Origin: Achromobacter sp. HZ34
GTDB lineage: Bacteria > Pseudomonadota > Gammaproteobacteria > Burkholderiales > Burkholderiaceae_B
DNA: 64,000 nt
Reading direction: 5' to 3'
Assembly (NCBI RefSeq): GCF_002209485.1
Contig: NZ_NJIX01000004.1
Coordinates: 124,001 to 188,000, forward strand
Shown here one piece after another: positions 35,166 to 43,043 of the stretch. The notes beneath the pieces are model-generated. The model saw only the letters and a list, made by a program, of their open reading frames with translations, was not told the origin of the DNA and did not search any database. Made by a program: the position numbers and the translations under genes. Numbering within the stretch: the first letter of the stretch is position 1; each line of letters starts with the position of its first letter.

Positions 35166-35830
35166 CGCGACGCCCTCCTGAACAGGCGTTGGCCGACCAG
35201 GCGCAGCAACTGGCGCAATACGATGGCCAGCAGCAGGTAGATCACCGTCGTGACGATGTACACCTCGAATGCGCGGAAGTTGCGCGACTGAATGAAGTTG
35301 GCCGCGAAGGACAGGTCCTCGGCGGCGATCTGCGAACACACCGCCGAGCCCAGCATCACGATCACGATCTGCGAAGACAGGGCCGGCCAGATGCGCGCCA
35401 GCGCCGGCTTGAGCACGATGTAGCGGAACACCTCCAGGCGGGTCATGGCCAGGCTGGCGCCCGCCTCGTATTGGCCACGTGGCGTGGCCGCGATGCCGGC
35501 ACGGATGATCTCGGCGCTGTAGGCGCCCAGGTTCACGGCCATCGCCAGGCAGGCGGCCTGCATCTCACCCAGTTGCAAGCCAAGCGCCGGCAGGCCGAAG
35601 AAGATGAAGAACAACTGGATCAGGAAAGGCGTGTTGCGGATCAGTTCGACATAGGCGGTGACGAAAGGCCGCAGCCCGCGCGGTCCTTCCGTACGGGCCC
35701 AGGCCGCGGCGATGCCGATGGCTACCCCCGCCACCGCGCCGAAGGCGATCAGTTCGACCGTGATACCCAGGCCCTTGACGAGCACGGGCGTGTAGTCGGC
35801 GATAGACGAGAAGTCGAATCGATAGGCCAT
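35162..35830 (-). CDS. Polar amino-acid ABC transporter permease
   Basis: A 222-residue permease of the same family as its downstream neighbour, with YVELIRNTPFLIQLFFIFFG and the coupling helix motif AATPRGQYEAGASLAM. It follows the binding-protein gene by 14 bp. The unusual segment VCSQIAAEDLSFAANFIQSR replaces the more common SAI-xx-EL stretch but keeps the architecture. Confidence 0.93.
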   Translation of the reverse strand: MAYRFDFSSIADYTPVLVKGLGITVELIAFGAVAGVAIGIAAAWARTEGPRGLRPFVTAYVELIRNTPFLIQLFFIFFGLPALGLQLGEMQAACLAMAVNLGAYSAEIIRAGIAATPRGQYEAGASLAMTRLEVFRYIVLKPALARIWPALSSQIVIVMLGSAVCSQIAAEDLSFAANFIQSRNFRAFEVYIVTTVIYLLLAIVLRQLLRLVGQRLFRRASR

Positions 35831-35844
35831 GAGCGCGACTGGCC

Positions 35845-36627
35845 TCAGAGGCCGGCGGGAAGGTCGCTACCGAGCCACTTCCTGGAAATGGTGTTCAGCG
35901 ATCCATCCTTCTTGGCGTCGGCGAGGATGGCGTTGACCTTGGCCTGCAGCGCCGATTCGCCCTGGTTCAGGCCGATGAAGCAGGGCGAGTCCTTGATCAG
36001 GAATTTGGTCTCGGGCTTCTTGGGCGGATTCCTGGCCAGGATGGCGGCGGCCACGACGTTGCCGGTGGCGATCAATTGCACCTGGTTGGAAAGGAAGGCG
36101 CTGATGGTGCCATTGTTGTCTTCGTAGCGCTTGATGGTGGCGTCGGCGGGCGCGACCTTGCTCAGCTCGATGTCTTCCACCGCGCCGCGGGTCACGCCTA
36201 TGGTCTTGCCCGACAGGTCCGCGGCCTTGGCGGCCTTGATGCTGGCCGGGCCGAAGACGCCGTTGAAGAAGGGGGCGTAGGCGTCGGTGAAGGCGATGAC
36301 TTTCTCGCGCTCCGCGTTCTTGCCCATGCTGGAGATCACCAGGTCGACCTTGTTGGTCTGCAGGTAGGCGATGCGATTGGCGCTGGTTACCGGCACCAGT
36401 TCGACCGTCACGCCCAGCCGGCTGGCGATCAGCTTGGCGGTGTCGATGTCGTAGCCGACCGGCTTGAGGTCGGCTCCCACCGACCCGAAAGGCGGGAAGT
36501 CCTGTGGCACGGCAACGCGCAGGCTGCCGTTCTTCATGATGTTGGCCAGGGCATCGGCGTGAGCGGCCGGGGCGCCGGCCAGGGTGGTGGCGGCGCACAG
36601 CGCGAGCAGCAGTTGACGACGATTCAT
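35845..36627 (-). CDS. Polar amino-acid ABC transporter substrate-binding protein
   Basis: A 260-residue periplasmic receptor (SBP family 3) with a signal peptide ending AHA near residue 24. The mature protein shows LRVAVPQDFPPFGSV, GYDIDTAKLIASRLGVTVELVPV and the KVDLVISSMGKNAEREKVIAFTD region that forms the ligand pocket; the Arg of the usual TxxR motif is at AEREK. It is the first gene of the transporter operon. The D-threonine-aldolase-like and peptidase neighbours suggest an unusual or D-amino acid as ligand (inference). Confidence 0.93.
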   Translation of the reverse strand: MNRRQLLLALCAATTLAGAPAAHADALANIMKNGSLRVAVPQDFPPFGSVGADLKPVGYDIDTAKLIASRLGVTVELVPVTSANRIAYLQTNKVDLVISSMGKNAEREKVIAFTDAYAPFFNGVFGPASIKAAKAADLSGKTIGVTRGAVEDIELSKVAPADATIKRYEDNNGTISAFLSNQVQLIATGNVVAAAILARNPPKKPETKFLIKDSPCFIGLNQGESALQAKVNAILADAKKDGSLNTISRKWLGSDLPAGL

Positions 36628-36676
36628 GCAAGACTCCCTACGGGGTAAGAAGGTGGACAGGGTTGCACACCATATC

Positions 36677-36687
36677 GGTATACAAAA
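36677..36687. promoter_or_regulatory. Candidate GntR half-site upstream of the amino-acid ABC operon
   Basis: GGTATACAAAA, about 50 bp before the binding-protein start. The same GGTAT...ATACAAAA signature appears between gntR and the M20 peptidase at 37686, and FCD-type GntR regulators commonly bind TTGTATACAA-like palindromes. Confidence 0.45.
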
Positions 36688-36805
36688 CTCTCAATGCAAG
36701 ATCTGTGCCATGTCGTCGCGAGGGTTCATCGCCGCCGCGCTGCCCCCTCGGCGCGGGCTCGGCGGTGTTTATTCCTTGCGGCGCGGACCTGCGGGGGAGA
36801 CGCCC

Positions 36806-36842
36806 GCGCCACGGTGGCGCATGCCTGCGCACCACGGTGGTG
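36806..36842. repeat. Two adjacent short palindromes
   Basis: GCGCCAC-G-GTGGCGC (36806-36820) and CACCAC-G-GTGGTG (36830-36842), within the 316-bp gap between the binding-protein start and the gntR stop. More GGTG/CACC-rich half repeats follow up to about 36880. Nothing else is recognisable in the gap apart from the half-site at 36677. Confidence 0.4.
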
Positions 36843-36943
36843 TGCGGCGCACCTTTGTGGTGCCGCAGGTGGTGCCGAGCGCTGATGCCGCCGTTTGTGC
36901 CACGGTCGGTGCCGCGGATGACGCCACGAGCAGGGACGCGATG

Positions 36944-37636
36944 TCAGGTCAGCAGCGCGGCGACCAGGCCGCCGGACGAGGCGGGAGCTTCGTCGAAATT
37001 CAGCGCCTGCTCGACATGATCCAGGTGTGCGGCCATCAGGGCGCACGCGCTGTCGACGTCGCCCTTGCGTGCCACGCGCAGGAATTCACGATGCTCGTCC
37101 GAGGAGCACACGGCATCCAGGGTCGACTGGTAGAAGGCCGTGATGACAGAACTGCGCGCCGACAGGTCACGCAGCATTTCGGTGAGTACCGCATTGCCGG
37201 CGACTTCGGCCAGCAGCAGGTGGAAGTCGGCCAGCAGGTGATTGCGCAGCGGTACGTCCTCGCCGGCGGCCGCCTTGCGTTCTTCCTTCAGGTGCTGCTC
37301 GATGCGGCGATAGTCCGCGGGCGTCGCACGCGCCACGAACTCACGCACCATCGCGGCTTCCAGGACGCGCCGTACGGCGAAGAGGTCGCGCGCTTCCTCG
37401 GCGCTGGGCTTGCTGACGAAAGCGCCTTTGTCCGGGATGGTGGTAATCAGCTTGTCCTTGGCCAGCATCAGCAGCGCCGCGCGTATCTTCGTGCGGCTGA
37501 CACCATAGGCGCGCGCCAGTGCTTCTTCCCGCAGACGCGTGCCGGGCGGCAGCCGATGGGTGGTGATGGCGCGGGCGATGTCGGCGGCGATGTCCTCGCC
37601 ATTCATGTCCGATGCGGGGGGAGTTTCTTTTTTCAT
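36944..37636 (-). CDS. GntR-family regulator (FCD/FadR-type)
   Basis: A 230-residue regulator with an N-terminal winged helix-turn-helix (ITTHRLPPGTRLREEALARAYGVSRTKIR region) and an all-helical FCD ligand domain. The FCD metal histidines are plausible at FHLLLAEVAGN, AHLDHVEQAL and the Asp/His before them. It lies between the ABC transporter and the peptidase gene and is divergent from the latter with only 88 bp between starts. The shared ATACAAAA motif in both flanking promoters supports control of the whole locus. Confidence 0.93.
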   Translation of the reverse strand: MKKETPPASDMNGEDIAADIARAITTHRLPPGTRLREEALARAYGVSRTKIRAALLMLAKDKLITTIPDKGAFVSKPSAEEARDLFAVRRVLEAAMVREFVARATPADYRRIEQHLKEERKAAAGEDVPLRNHLLADFHLLLAEVAGNAVLTEMLRDLSARSSVITAFYQSTLDAVCSSDEHREFLRVARKGDVDSACALMAAHLDHVEQALNFDEAPASSGGLVAALLT

Positions 37637-37685
37637 GACAGCCTGTTTCCTGACTCGGCAAGTCTACCGACAAATTTGCCACACC

Positions 37686-37701
37686 GGTATTGAATACAAA
37701 A
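37686..37701. promoter_or_regulatory. Candidate GntR operator between gntR and the M20 peptidase
   Basis: GGTATTGAATACAAAA contains the palindrome GTATT-G-AATAC and shares GGTAT and ATACAAAA with the site at 36677. It lies 24 bp before the peptidase start and about 50 bp before gntR, able to serve both promoters. Confidence 0.5.
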
Positions 37702-37724
37702 ATTACATGCATTAAAGTCGGCGC

Positions 37725-38987
37725 ATGAATACAGCCTCCCTCCACGCCGCCCTGTCGTCCTTCATCGAGCAGGGGCACGCGGCCCAGATCGAATTCCTGC
37801 GCGAAGTGGTTCGCGTGCCGTCGGACAATCCCGCGGGCGACTGCGCGCCGCTGGGCCGGCGCACGCAGGCGTTGCTGACGGCCCTGGGCCTGGAGGTCGA
37901 GGCGTTGCCGGTGCCGGAGACGCAGGTGCTGGCCACCGGCATGCAGTCGGCCATCAATCTGATTGTGCGCAAGCGCTTCGGCGAGGGCGGCCCGGTGGTC
38001 GCCTTGAACGCGCATGGCGACGTGGTGCCGCCCGGACAGGGCTGGACCCATGATCCCTATGGCGGCGACATCGTGCAGGACCCGCAACATGGTCCGGTGA
38101 TGTATGGCCGCGGCGTGGCCGTGTCGAAGTCGGATTTCGCGACGTATACGTGGGCACTGCTGGCCTTGCTGGACGCGCAGCGCCAGGGCGTGCCGTTGCG
38201 TGGCACGGTGGAGCTGCATCTGACGTTCGACGAAGAAGTCGGTGGCGAAATCGGGCCGCGCTATCTGCTCGAAGGCGGCTACAGCAAGCCCGACTACGCG
38301 ATTTCCGCGGGCTTTGCCTACGGCATCACGTCGGCCCACAACGGCTGCCTGCACGTCGAGGTGGCGGTGCGCGGCCAGCAGGCGCATGCGGCCATGCCCG
38401 CCACCGGCGTGGATGCGCTGGAAGCGGCCACGCACGTGCTGGGCCGGCTTTATGCCTTCCGCGAGGACCTGGCGCAACGCAAGTCGGCCACGCCGGGCAT
38501 CGGCGCGCCGACCTTGAACGTGGGCTTGATCGCGGGCGGCATCAATACCAATGTGGTGCCCGACCTGGTGACCTTCCGCATCGACCGCCGCATGATTCCC
38601 GAAGAAGCCGGACACGACGTGGAAGGCGAACTGCGCGCGCTGGTGGATGCGGCGATGGCACAGCGTCCCGGCGCGACGGCGACCGTGCGGCGCATCATGC
38701 AGGCTGAACCGCTGGTACCGCTGGCGGGCTCGGATCGGCTGATCGAACCGCTACGCAAGCATGCGCAAGCCATCATGGGCAGCGATATTCCCGTGCAGGG
38801 CGTGCCGCTCTATACCGATGCGCGCCACTACACCCATCACGGTGTGCCCACCGTCCTGTACGGCGCCGGGCCGCGTACGCTGATGGAAGCGCGCGGGCAT
38901 AACACGGACGAGAACCTGCGCCTGGACGATCTGCTGAAGGCCACCAAGGTGGTGGCCTTGACCCTGGCGGATCTGCTGTCCGCGTGA
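37725..38987 (+). CDS. M20-family metallopeptidase/deacylase (ArgE/DapE type)
   Basis: A 420-residue di-zinc hydrolase of the M20 family. Ligand motifs are NAHGDVVPPG (His with the following Asp), GRGVAVSKSD (bridging Asp region), the catalytic/ligand Glu pair in TFDEEVGGE and the late His in ARGHNTDENLRLDDL. A lid dimerisation domain (residues about 200-310) separates the halves of the catalytic domain. Such enzymes remove acyl groups from N-acyl amino acids or cleave dipeptides. Divergent from gntR, so the product probably belongs to the imported amino-acid derivative pathway. Confidence 0.9.
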   Translation: MNTASLHAALSSFIEQGHAAQIEFLREVVRVPSDNPAGDCAPLGRRTQALLTALGLEVEALPVPETQVLATGMQSAINLIVRKRFGEGGPVVALNAHGDVVPPGQGWTHDPYGGDIVQDPQHGPVMYGRGVAVSKSDFATYTWALLALLDAQRQGVPLRGTVELHLTFDEEVGGEIGPRYLLEGGYSKPDYAISAGFAYGITSAHNGCLHVEVAVRGQQAHAAMPATGVDALEAATHVLGRLYAFREDLAQRKSATPGIGAPTLNVGLIAGGINTNVVPDLVTFRIDRRMIPEEAGHDVEGELRALVDAAMAQRPGATATVRRIMQAEPLVPLAGSDRLIEPLRKHAQAIMGSDIPVQGVPLYTDARHYTHHGVPTVLYGAGPRTLMEARGHNTDENLRLDDLLKATKVVALTLADLLSA

Positions 38988-39078
38988 TATTCACGCCGCC
39001 AGGCAGGCCTGGGTTCGACCTGGTGCCTGCCCTGCGGACCTGCTGCAATGCCGGCTTGCGCCGGCTATCCCGGCGCCG

Positions 39079-40329
39079 TCAGATCGAGACGGCCAGTTCC
39101 TGCAGGAAGCTGGCGGTAACCTGCGCCGCCAACTGCGCATCTTCGGCGGTGATGATTTCCAGCGGGTTGTGACTGATGCCGCCATTGCCGCAGCGGACGA
39201 ACAGCATGCTCATCGACGCGGCCTGGCCCACCATCATGGCGTCATGGCCCGCGCCCGAGGGCAACTCATAGACTTCGGCGCCGTGTGCCGCGACGGCCTT
39301 GGCCCACAGTGCCTGTTCGGCCGGCGCGCAGGCCGACGCGGTCTTGCGCATGACTTCGTCCGTCTCGCAGCGCACGCCACGGCGTTGGCAGATGGCTTCG
39401 ATGCGGGCTTCGATGTCCGCCAGGGCGGCGTCGCGCATGGGGTCTTGCGGCGCGCGCAGGTCCAGCGACAGGCGGCAGGCGCCCGGCACGACGTTCACGG
39501 AGGCATTCAATACCTGCAAGGTACCGACCGTGCCAACCAGGCCCGGTACGCTGGCGCAGCGTTGCTCGACGTAGAGGATGATCTCGGCGGCGGCGCAGGC
39601 TGCGTCGTGGCGCATGTCCATGGGCGTGGTGCCGGCGTGGCTGGCCAGGCCGGTGAGGGTAAGGATGCGGCGGACGCCGCCATTGATGGCGGTGACGATG
39701 CCCAGGGGCAGGCCGCGGTCCAGCAGGACGGGGCCTTGCTCGATATGCACTTCGAAGTAATGTTTGATGCGGGCGACGTCGGTGGCGCAGTGGGTGCTTT
39801 GCGCCGGGTCCAGGCCGGCGGCGGCGATGGCCGCGCGCATGCTGATGCCGTCGGCGTCGGTCTTTTCCAGGGCGGTGTCGTCGAAGCGGCCGATGTAGGC
39901 GGAGGAGCCCAGGAAGGTGCTGCCGAAGCGCAGGCCTTCTTCTTCGGAGAAGGCAACGACTTCCAGGTCGTAGGGCAGGCGCCGGCCCTGGGCGTGCAGG
40001 TCGGCGACGATGGCCATGGGCAACAGGATGCCCAGGCGGCCGTCGTACTTGCCGCCATCGCGCACGGTGTCGTAGTGGCTGCCGGTCGAGACGATGCGGG
40101 GTTGTGCTGCCGCGGGGTCGGCGCGGTATACGCCGATGACATTGCCCACGGCGTCATGGCGGACTTCATCGAAGCCGGATGCGCGCATCCAGGTGTCGAG
40201 TTGCGCGGCCACCGCGCGGTGCGCGGGGGTCATGTAGGCGCATGTCAGCGTGCCGGGGTGATCGGTGTGGGTGGCCAGGTCGGCGGACCAGGCCATGATG
40301 CGATTGCCAAGCGTAGGGGAAGTATTCAT
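39079..40329 (-). CDS. Allantoate amidohydrolase / N-carbamoyl-L-amino-acid hydrolase family enzyme
   Basis: A 416-residue M20-related di-metal amidohydrolase. Ligand motifs are SHYDTVRDGGKYDG, FSEEEGLRFG, the bridging HIEQGP and the late ISHNPLE; the substrate-carboxylate Arg region lies before SGAGHDAMM. The length matches allantoate amidohydrolases, N-carbamoyl amino acid hydrolases and beta-ureidopropionases, which cannot be separated from sequence motifs alone. The ATG at 40329 is chosen over an upstream extension that is not family-like. It lies convergent to the M20 peptidase gene and 124 bp downstream of a Bug receptor on the same strand. Confidence 0.9.
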   Translation of the reverse strand: MNTSPTLGNRIMAWSADLATHTDHPGTLTCAYMTPAHRAVAAQLDTWMRASGFDEVRHDAVGNVIGVYRADPAAAQPRIVSTGSHYDTVRDGGKYDGRLGILLPMAIVADLHAQGRRLPYDLEVVAFSEEEGLRFGSTFLGSSAYIGRFDDTALEKTDADGISMRAAIAAAGLDPAQSTHCATDVARIKHYFEVHIEQGPVLLDRGLPLGIVTAINGGVRRILTLTGLASHAGTTPMDMRHDAACAAAEIILYVEQRCASVPGLVGTVGTLQVLNASVNVVPGACRLSLDLRAPQDPMRDAALADIEARIEAICQRRGVRCETDEVMRKTASACAPAEQALWAKAVAAHGAEVYELPSGAGHDAMMVGQAASMSMLFVRCGNGGISHNPLEIITAEDAQLAAQVTASFLQELAVSI

Positions 40330-40453
40330 GCGCGGTACTTTACCTGCACCTAGGATTGCTTTGGGAATCTGTACCCGAGGTTTCGCGTACGTCCCTGACC
40401 GTGACTGACGATTCTCGGTTTCGGGACGGTGCAGGGACTTCAGTTGCCGTGGA

Positions 40454-41410
40454 TCAATCCACCTCGGCGCCGGATACGCGCACGGCATCGCCCCATTTCT
40501 TGACTTCGGTGGCGATGAACGCGCCCGTTTCCGTCGGGCTCATGGGCATGGGCTCGGCACCGCGGTCGCGCAGGAATTGCGCCATGGCGTCGCTGTTCAG
40601 GACACCCTGGATGCGCTTGTTGAGGTCGTCGACGATGGCCGCCGGCGTGCCCTTGGGCGCCAGGATGGCGGCCCAGCCTATGGCTTCGAAATTGGGGTAG
40701 CCGGTTTCGGCCACGGTGGGGACGTCGGGCAACTGCGGCAGGCGCTTGGCCGTGGTCACCGCCAGGGCAGTGGCTTTGCCGCTCTTGACGTGCGGCAGGC
40801 CCGCGGTCACCGAATCCACCATCAAGGGCACCTGGTTGCCCAGGAAGTCCGCCTGCGCTGGGCCGCTACCCTTGTAGGGGATGTGACGGATGTCAACCTT
40901 GGCGGCGGCCTTGAACATTTCGGCCGACAAATGCTGGGTGCCGCCAATGCCGGCGCTGGCATAGGCCAGCGCACCGGGCTGGGCGCGCGCCTTCTTGACC
41001 AGGTCCTGCATGCTGGTGATGCCCGACTGCGGGTTCGCCAGGAACATCAGGGGCACGGAGAAGACGCCGGAGACGGGCGCGAAATCGTCCGCCAGGCTGT
41101 AGTCCAGCTTCTTGTACAAGGTCTGGTTGACGGCCGCGGCACTGCCGGCAATCACCAGCGTGTAGCCATCCGGCGTCGAGCGGGCCGCCTGGGCCATGCC
41201 GATGTTGCTGCCGGCACCGGCGCGGTTGTCGACGATGATGGTCTGCCCCAGCTGCTGCCCCAGCTTTTCAGCCAGCGCGCGCGCGAAGATGTCGGTGGCC
41301 TGCCCGGGCGGGAAGGGGACGATCAGGCGGATGGCGTGGTCGGGATATTCGGCATGCGCCGAGAAAGCGGCCGCGGCCAAGGTGGTGGCGGCAATGATTT
41401 TTTTGAGCAT
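40454..41410 (-). CDS. Bug-family tripartite tricarboxylate transporter receptor
   Basis: A 318-residue periplasmic solute receptor with a signal peptide (cleavage after AHA, about residue 20) and the Bug signature opening [41 protein letters not shown]-like text (residues 59-76) and [19 protein letters not shown] form the carboxylate loop. These receptors are greatly expanded in Bordetella and relatives and usually lack co-located TctA/TctB membrane genes, as here. With the downstream amidohydrolase it may feed an N-carbamoyl or ureido compound pathway (inference). Confidence 0.95.
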   Translation of the reverse strand: MLKKIIAATTLAAAAFSAHAEYPDHAIRLIVPFPPGQATDIFARALAEKLGQQLGQTIIVDNRAGAGSNIGMAQAARSTPDGYTLVIAGSAAAVNQTLYKKLDYSLADDFAPVSGVFSVPLMFLANPQSGITSMQDLVKKARAQPGALAYASAGIGGTQHLSAEMFKAAAKVDIRHIPYKGSGPAQADFLGNQVPLMVDSVTAGLPHVKSGKATALAVTTAKRLPQLPDVPTVAETGYPNFEAIGWAAILAPKGTPAAIVDDLNKRIQGVLNSDAMAQFLRDRGAEPMPMSPTETGAFIATEVKKWGDAVRVSGAEVD

Positions 41411-41616
41411 GATCGAGGGGACTCAGGAAATTCAGGGGACGCTGCAAGGGCCCAGTGTCTCGTGGCGGCGACGGTGGCGCCGGTCCGGGCATTATTTGTC
41501 TCGGGTTTTGACGAAAGCAGCCGCTTTTGACGAAAGCCGTCATCCCAGGGTGCTAAATTTACCCTTTTTGCCCGCTGGCGTGCCCGGCGGGGTGTCCTTC
41601 CCCTTCAGGAACCGTC

Positions 41617-42807
41617 ATGGACTTCAACCAGTACAACGTCAACACCCTCATGGAAATCACTTCCCGCCCGGACCTGGTGTTCGTGCGCGGTCAAGGTTCC
41701 TGGCTGGAGGACAATACTGGTAAGCGATATCTGGATTTCATCCAGGGCTGGGCCGTGAACTGCCTGGGCCACAGCGCCCCGGAAATGGTCCGCGCCGTCA
41801 ATGAACAGGCTGGCAAGCTGCTGAATCCGTCGCCCGCCTTCTTCAATGAGCCGTCGTTGCAACTGGCCCAGCGCCTGACGCAGTCGTCCGTGTTCGACCG
41901 TGTGTTCTTCGCCAACAGCGGCGCGGAGGCCAATGAAGGCGCCATCAAGCTGGCGCGCAAATGGGGCCGCGTCAATCGCAACGGCGCCTACAAGATCATC
42001 ACCATGGACCACGGCTTCCATGGCCGCACCATCGCCACCATGTCGGCATCCGGCAAGCCGGGCTGGGACACGATGTTCGCGCCCCAGGTCGACGGGTTCC
42101 CCAAGGCCGACCTGAACGACCTGGATTCCGTGCGCAAGCTGATCGACGCGCAAACCGTGGCGATCATGCTGGAACCGATCCAGGGCGAAGGCGGTGTGAT
42201 TCCCGCGACCAAGGAATTCTTGCAAGGGCTGCGCAAGCTGGCCGACGAGCACGGCATCCTGCTGATCGTCGACGAAGTGCAGACCGGCATGGGCCGTACG
42301 GGCACCATGTACGCCTATCAGCAAGCGGGCATCACCCCGGACATCATGACGCTGGGCAAGGGCATCGGCGGCGGCGTGCCGCTGGCCGCGCTGCTGGCGC
42401 GCCAGGACGTCAGCGTGTTTTCGCACGGTGAACAGGGTGGTACGTACAACGGCAATCCGCTGATGACGGCGGTGGGTGTGGCCGTGTTCGACGCGCTGGC
42501 CGCGCCGGGCTTCCTGGAGTCGGTGCAGGCCCGTGGGCGCCAGCTGTCCGAAGGCCTGCTGGCCTTGTCCGCCAAGTGGGGCATGCAAGGTGAACGCGGC
42601 GCCGGCCTGTTGCGCGCGCTGATCATGGACCGCGATGATGGTCCCGCCATCGTCGATGCGGCCCGCAAGCTGAATCCTGAAGGCCTGCTGCTGAACGCGC
42701 CGCGTGGCAACCTGCTGCGCTTCATGCCCGCGCTGAACGTCACGGAGCAGGAAATCGACAGCATGCTGAAGACGCTGGACGGCCTGATCACCGCCATCCG
42801 CAAGTAA
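41617..42807 (+). CDS. argD: Acetylornithine-type class III aminotransferase
   Basis: A 396-residue fold-type I PLP aminotransferase. It has [19 protein letters not shown] (phosphate binding), [16 protein letters not shown], the cofactor Asp in [15 protein letters not shown] and the PLP lysine in [11 protein letters not shown]. Length and motif spelling match acetylornithine aminotransferase, although the same family includes succinylornithine and some omega-amino-acid transaminases. No other arginine genes are adjacent. AGGAA precedes the ATG. A strong bidirectional terminator follows. Confidence 0.85.
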   Translation: MDFNQYNVNTLMEITSRPDLVFVRGQGSWLEDNTGKRYLDFIQGWAVNCLGHSAPEMVRAVNEQAGKLLNPSPAFFNEPSLQLAQRLTQSSVFDRVFFANSGAEANEGAIKLARKWGRVNRNGAYKIITMDHGFHGRTIATMSASGKPGWDTMFAPQVDGFPKADLNDLDSVRKLIDAQTVAIMLEPIQGEGGVIPATKEFLQGLRKLADEHGILLIVDEVQTGMGRTGTMYAYQQAGITPDIMTLGKGIGGGVPLAALLARQDVSVFSHGEQGGTYNGNPLMTAVGVAVFDALAAPGFLESVQARGRQLSEGLLALSAKWGMQGERGAGLLRALIMDRDDGPAIVDAARKLNPEGLLLNAPRGNLLRFMPALNVTEQEIDSMLKTLDGLITAIRK

Positions 42808-42839
42808 TTCGTCATTCGCCTTGGCGAATGCAGTGAAAA

Positions 42840-42870
42840 GGGCGCCGTTCAAAATGACGGCGCCCTTTTT
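42840..42870 (+). terminator. Rho-independent terminator after argD-like gene
   Basis: Nine-bp perfect stem GGGCGCCGT / ACGGCGCCC, eight-base loop, then TTTTTGTTTT. The 5' flank AAAA makes it usable for the convergent minus-strand operon as well. Confidence 0.92.
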
Positions 42871-42902
42871 GTTTTGCATGTTCGGGTGATTTGAAAATCA
42901 TC

Positions 42903-42990
42903 GTGCCGCCCCCCTCGAAGGGGGCGGCACATATGGTCGATTAGTTTAATGGGGGACCCCCCATCGCCCCCTTTCTGGGCTATCGCCCCT
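42903..42990 (+). repeat. GC-rich hairpin plus intergenic repeat, copy 2
   Basis: An 11-bp perfect stem (GTGCCGCCCCC, loop CTCGAA, GGGGGCGGCAC; 42903-42930) is followed by a segment (about 42944-42990) with GGGGGACCCC, CGCCCCC, TTT, TGGGCT and CGCCCCT in the same order and spacing as the minus strand of 17015-17080. It occupies the gap between convergent argD-like and liuD genes. Nothing else is seen between 42991 and 43043. Confidence 0.6.
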
Positions 42991-43043
42991 CGAGGCCAGA
43001 GTCGGTGTTTGCTGCCGTATATCCGCCTGGGTAGCTGGTGTTC

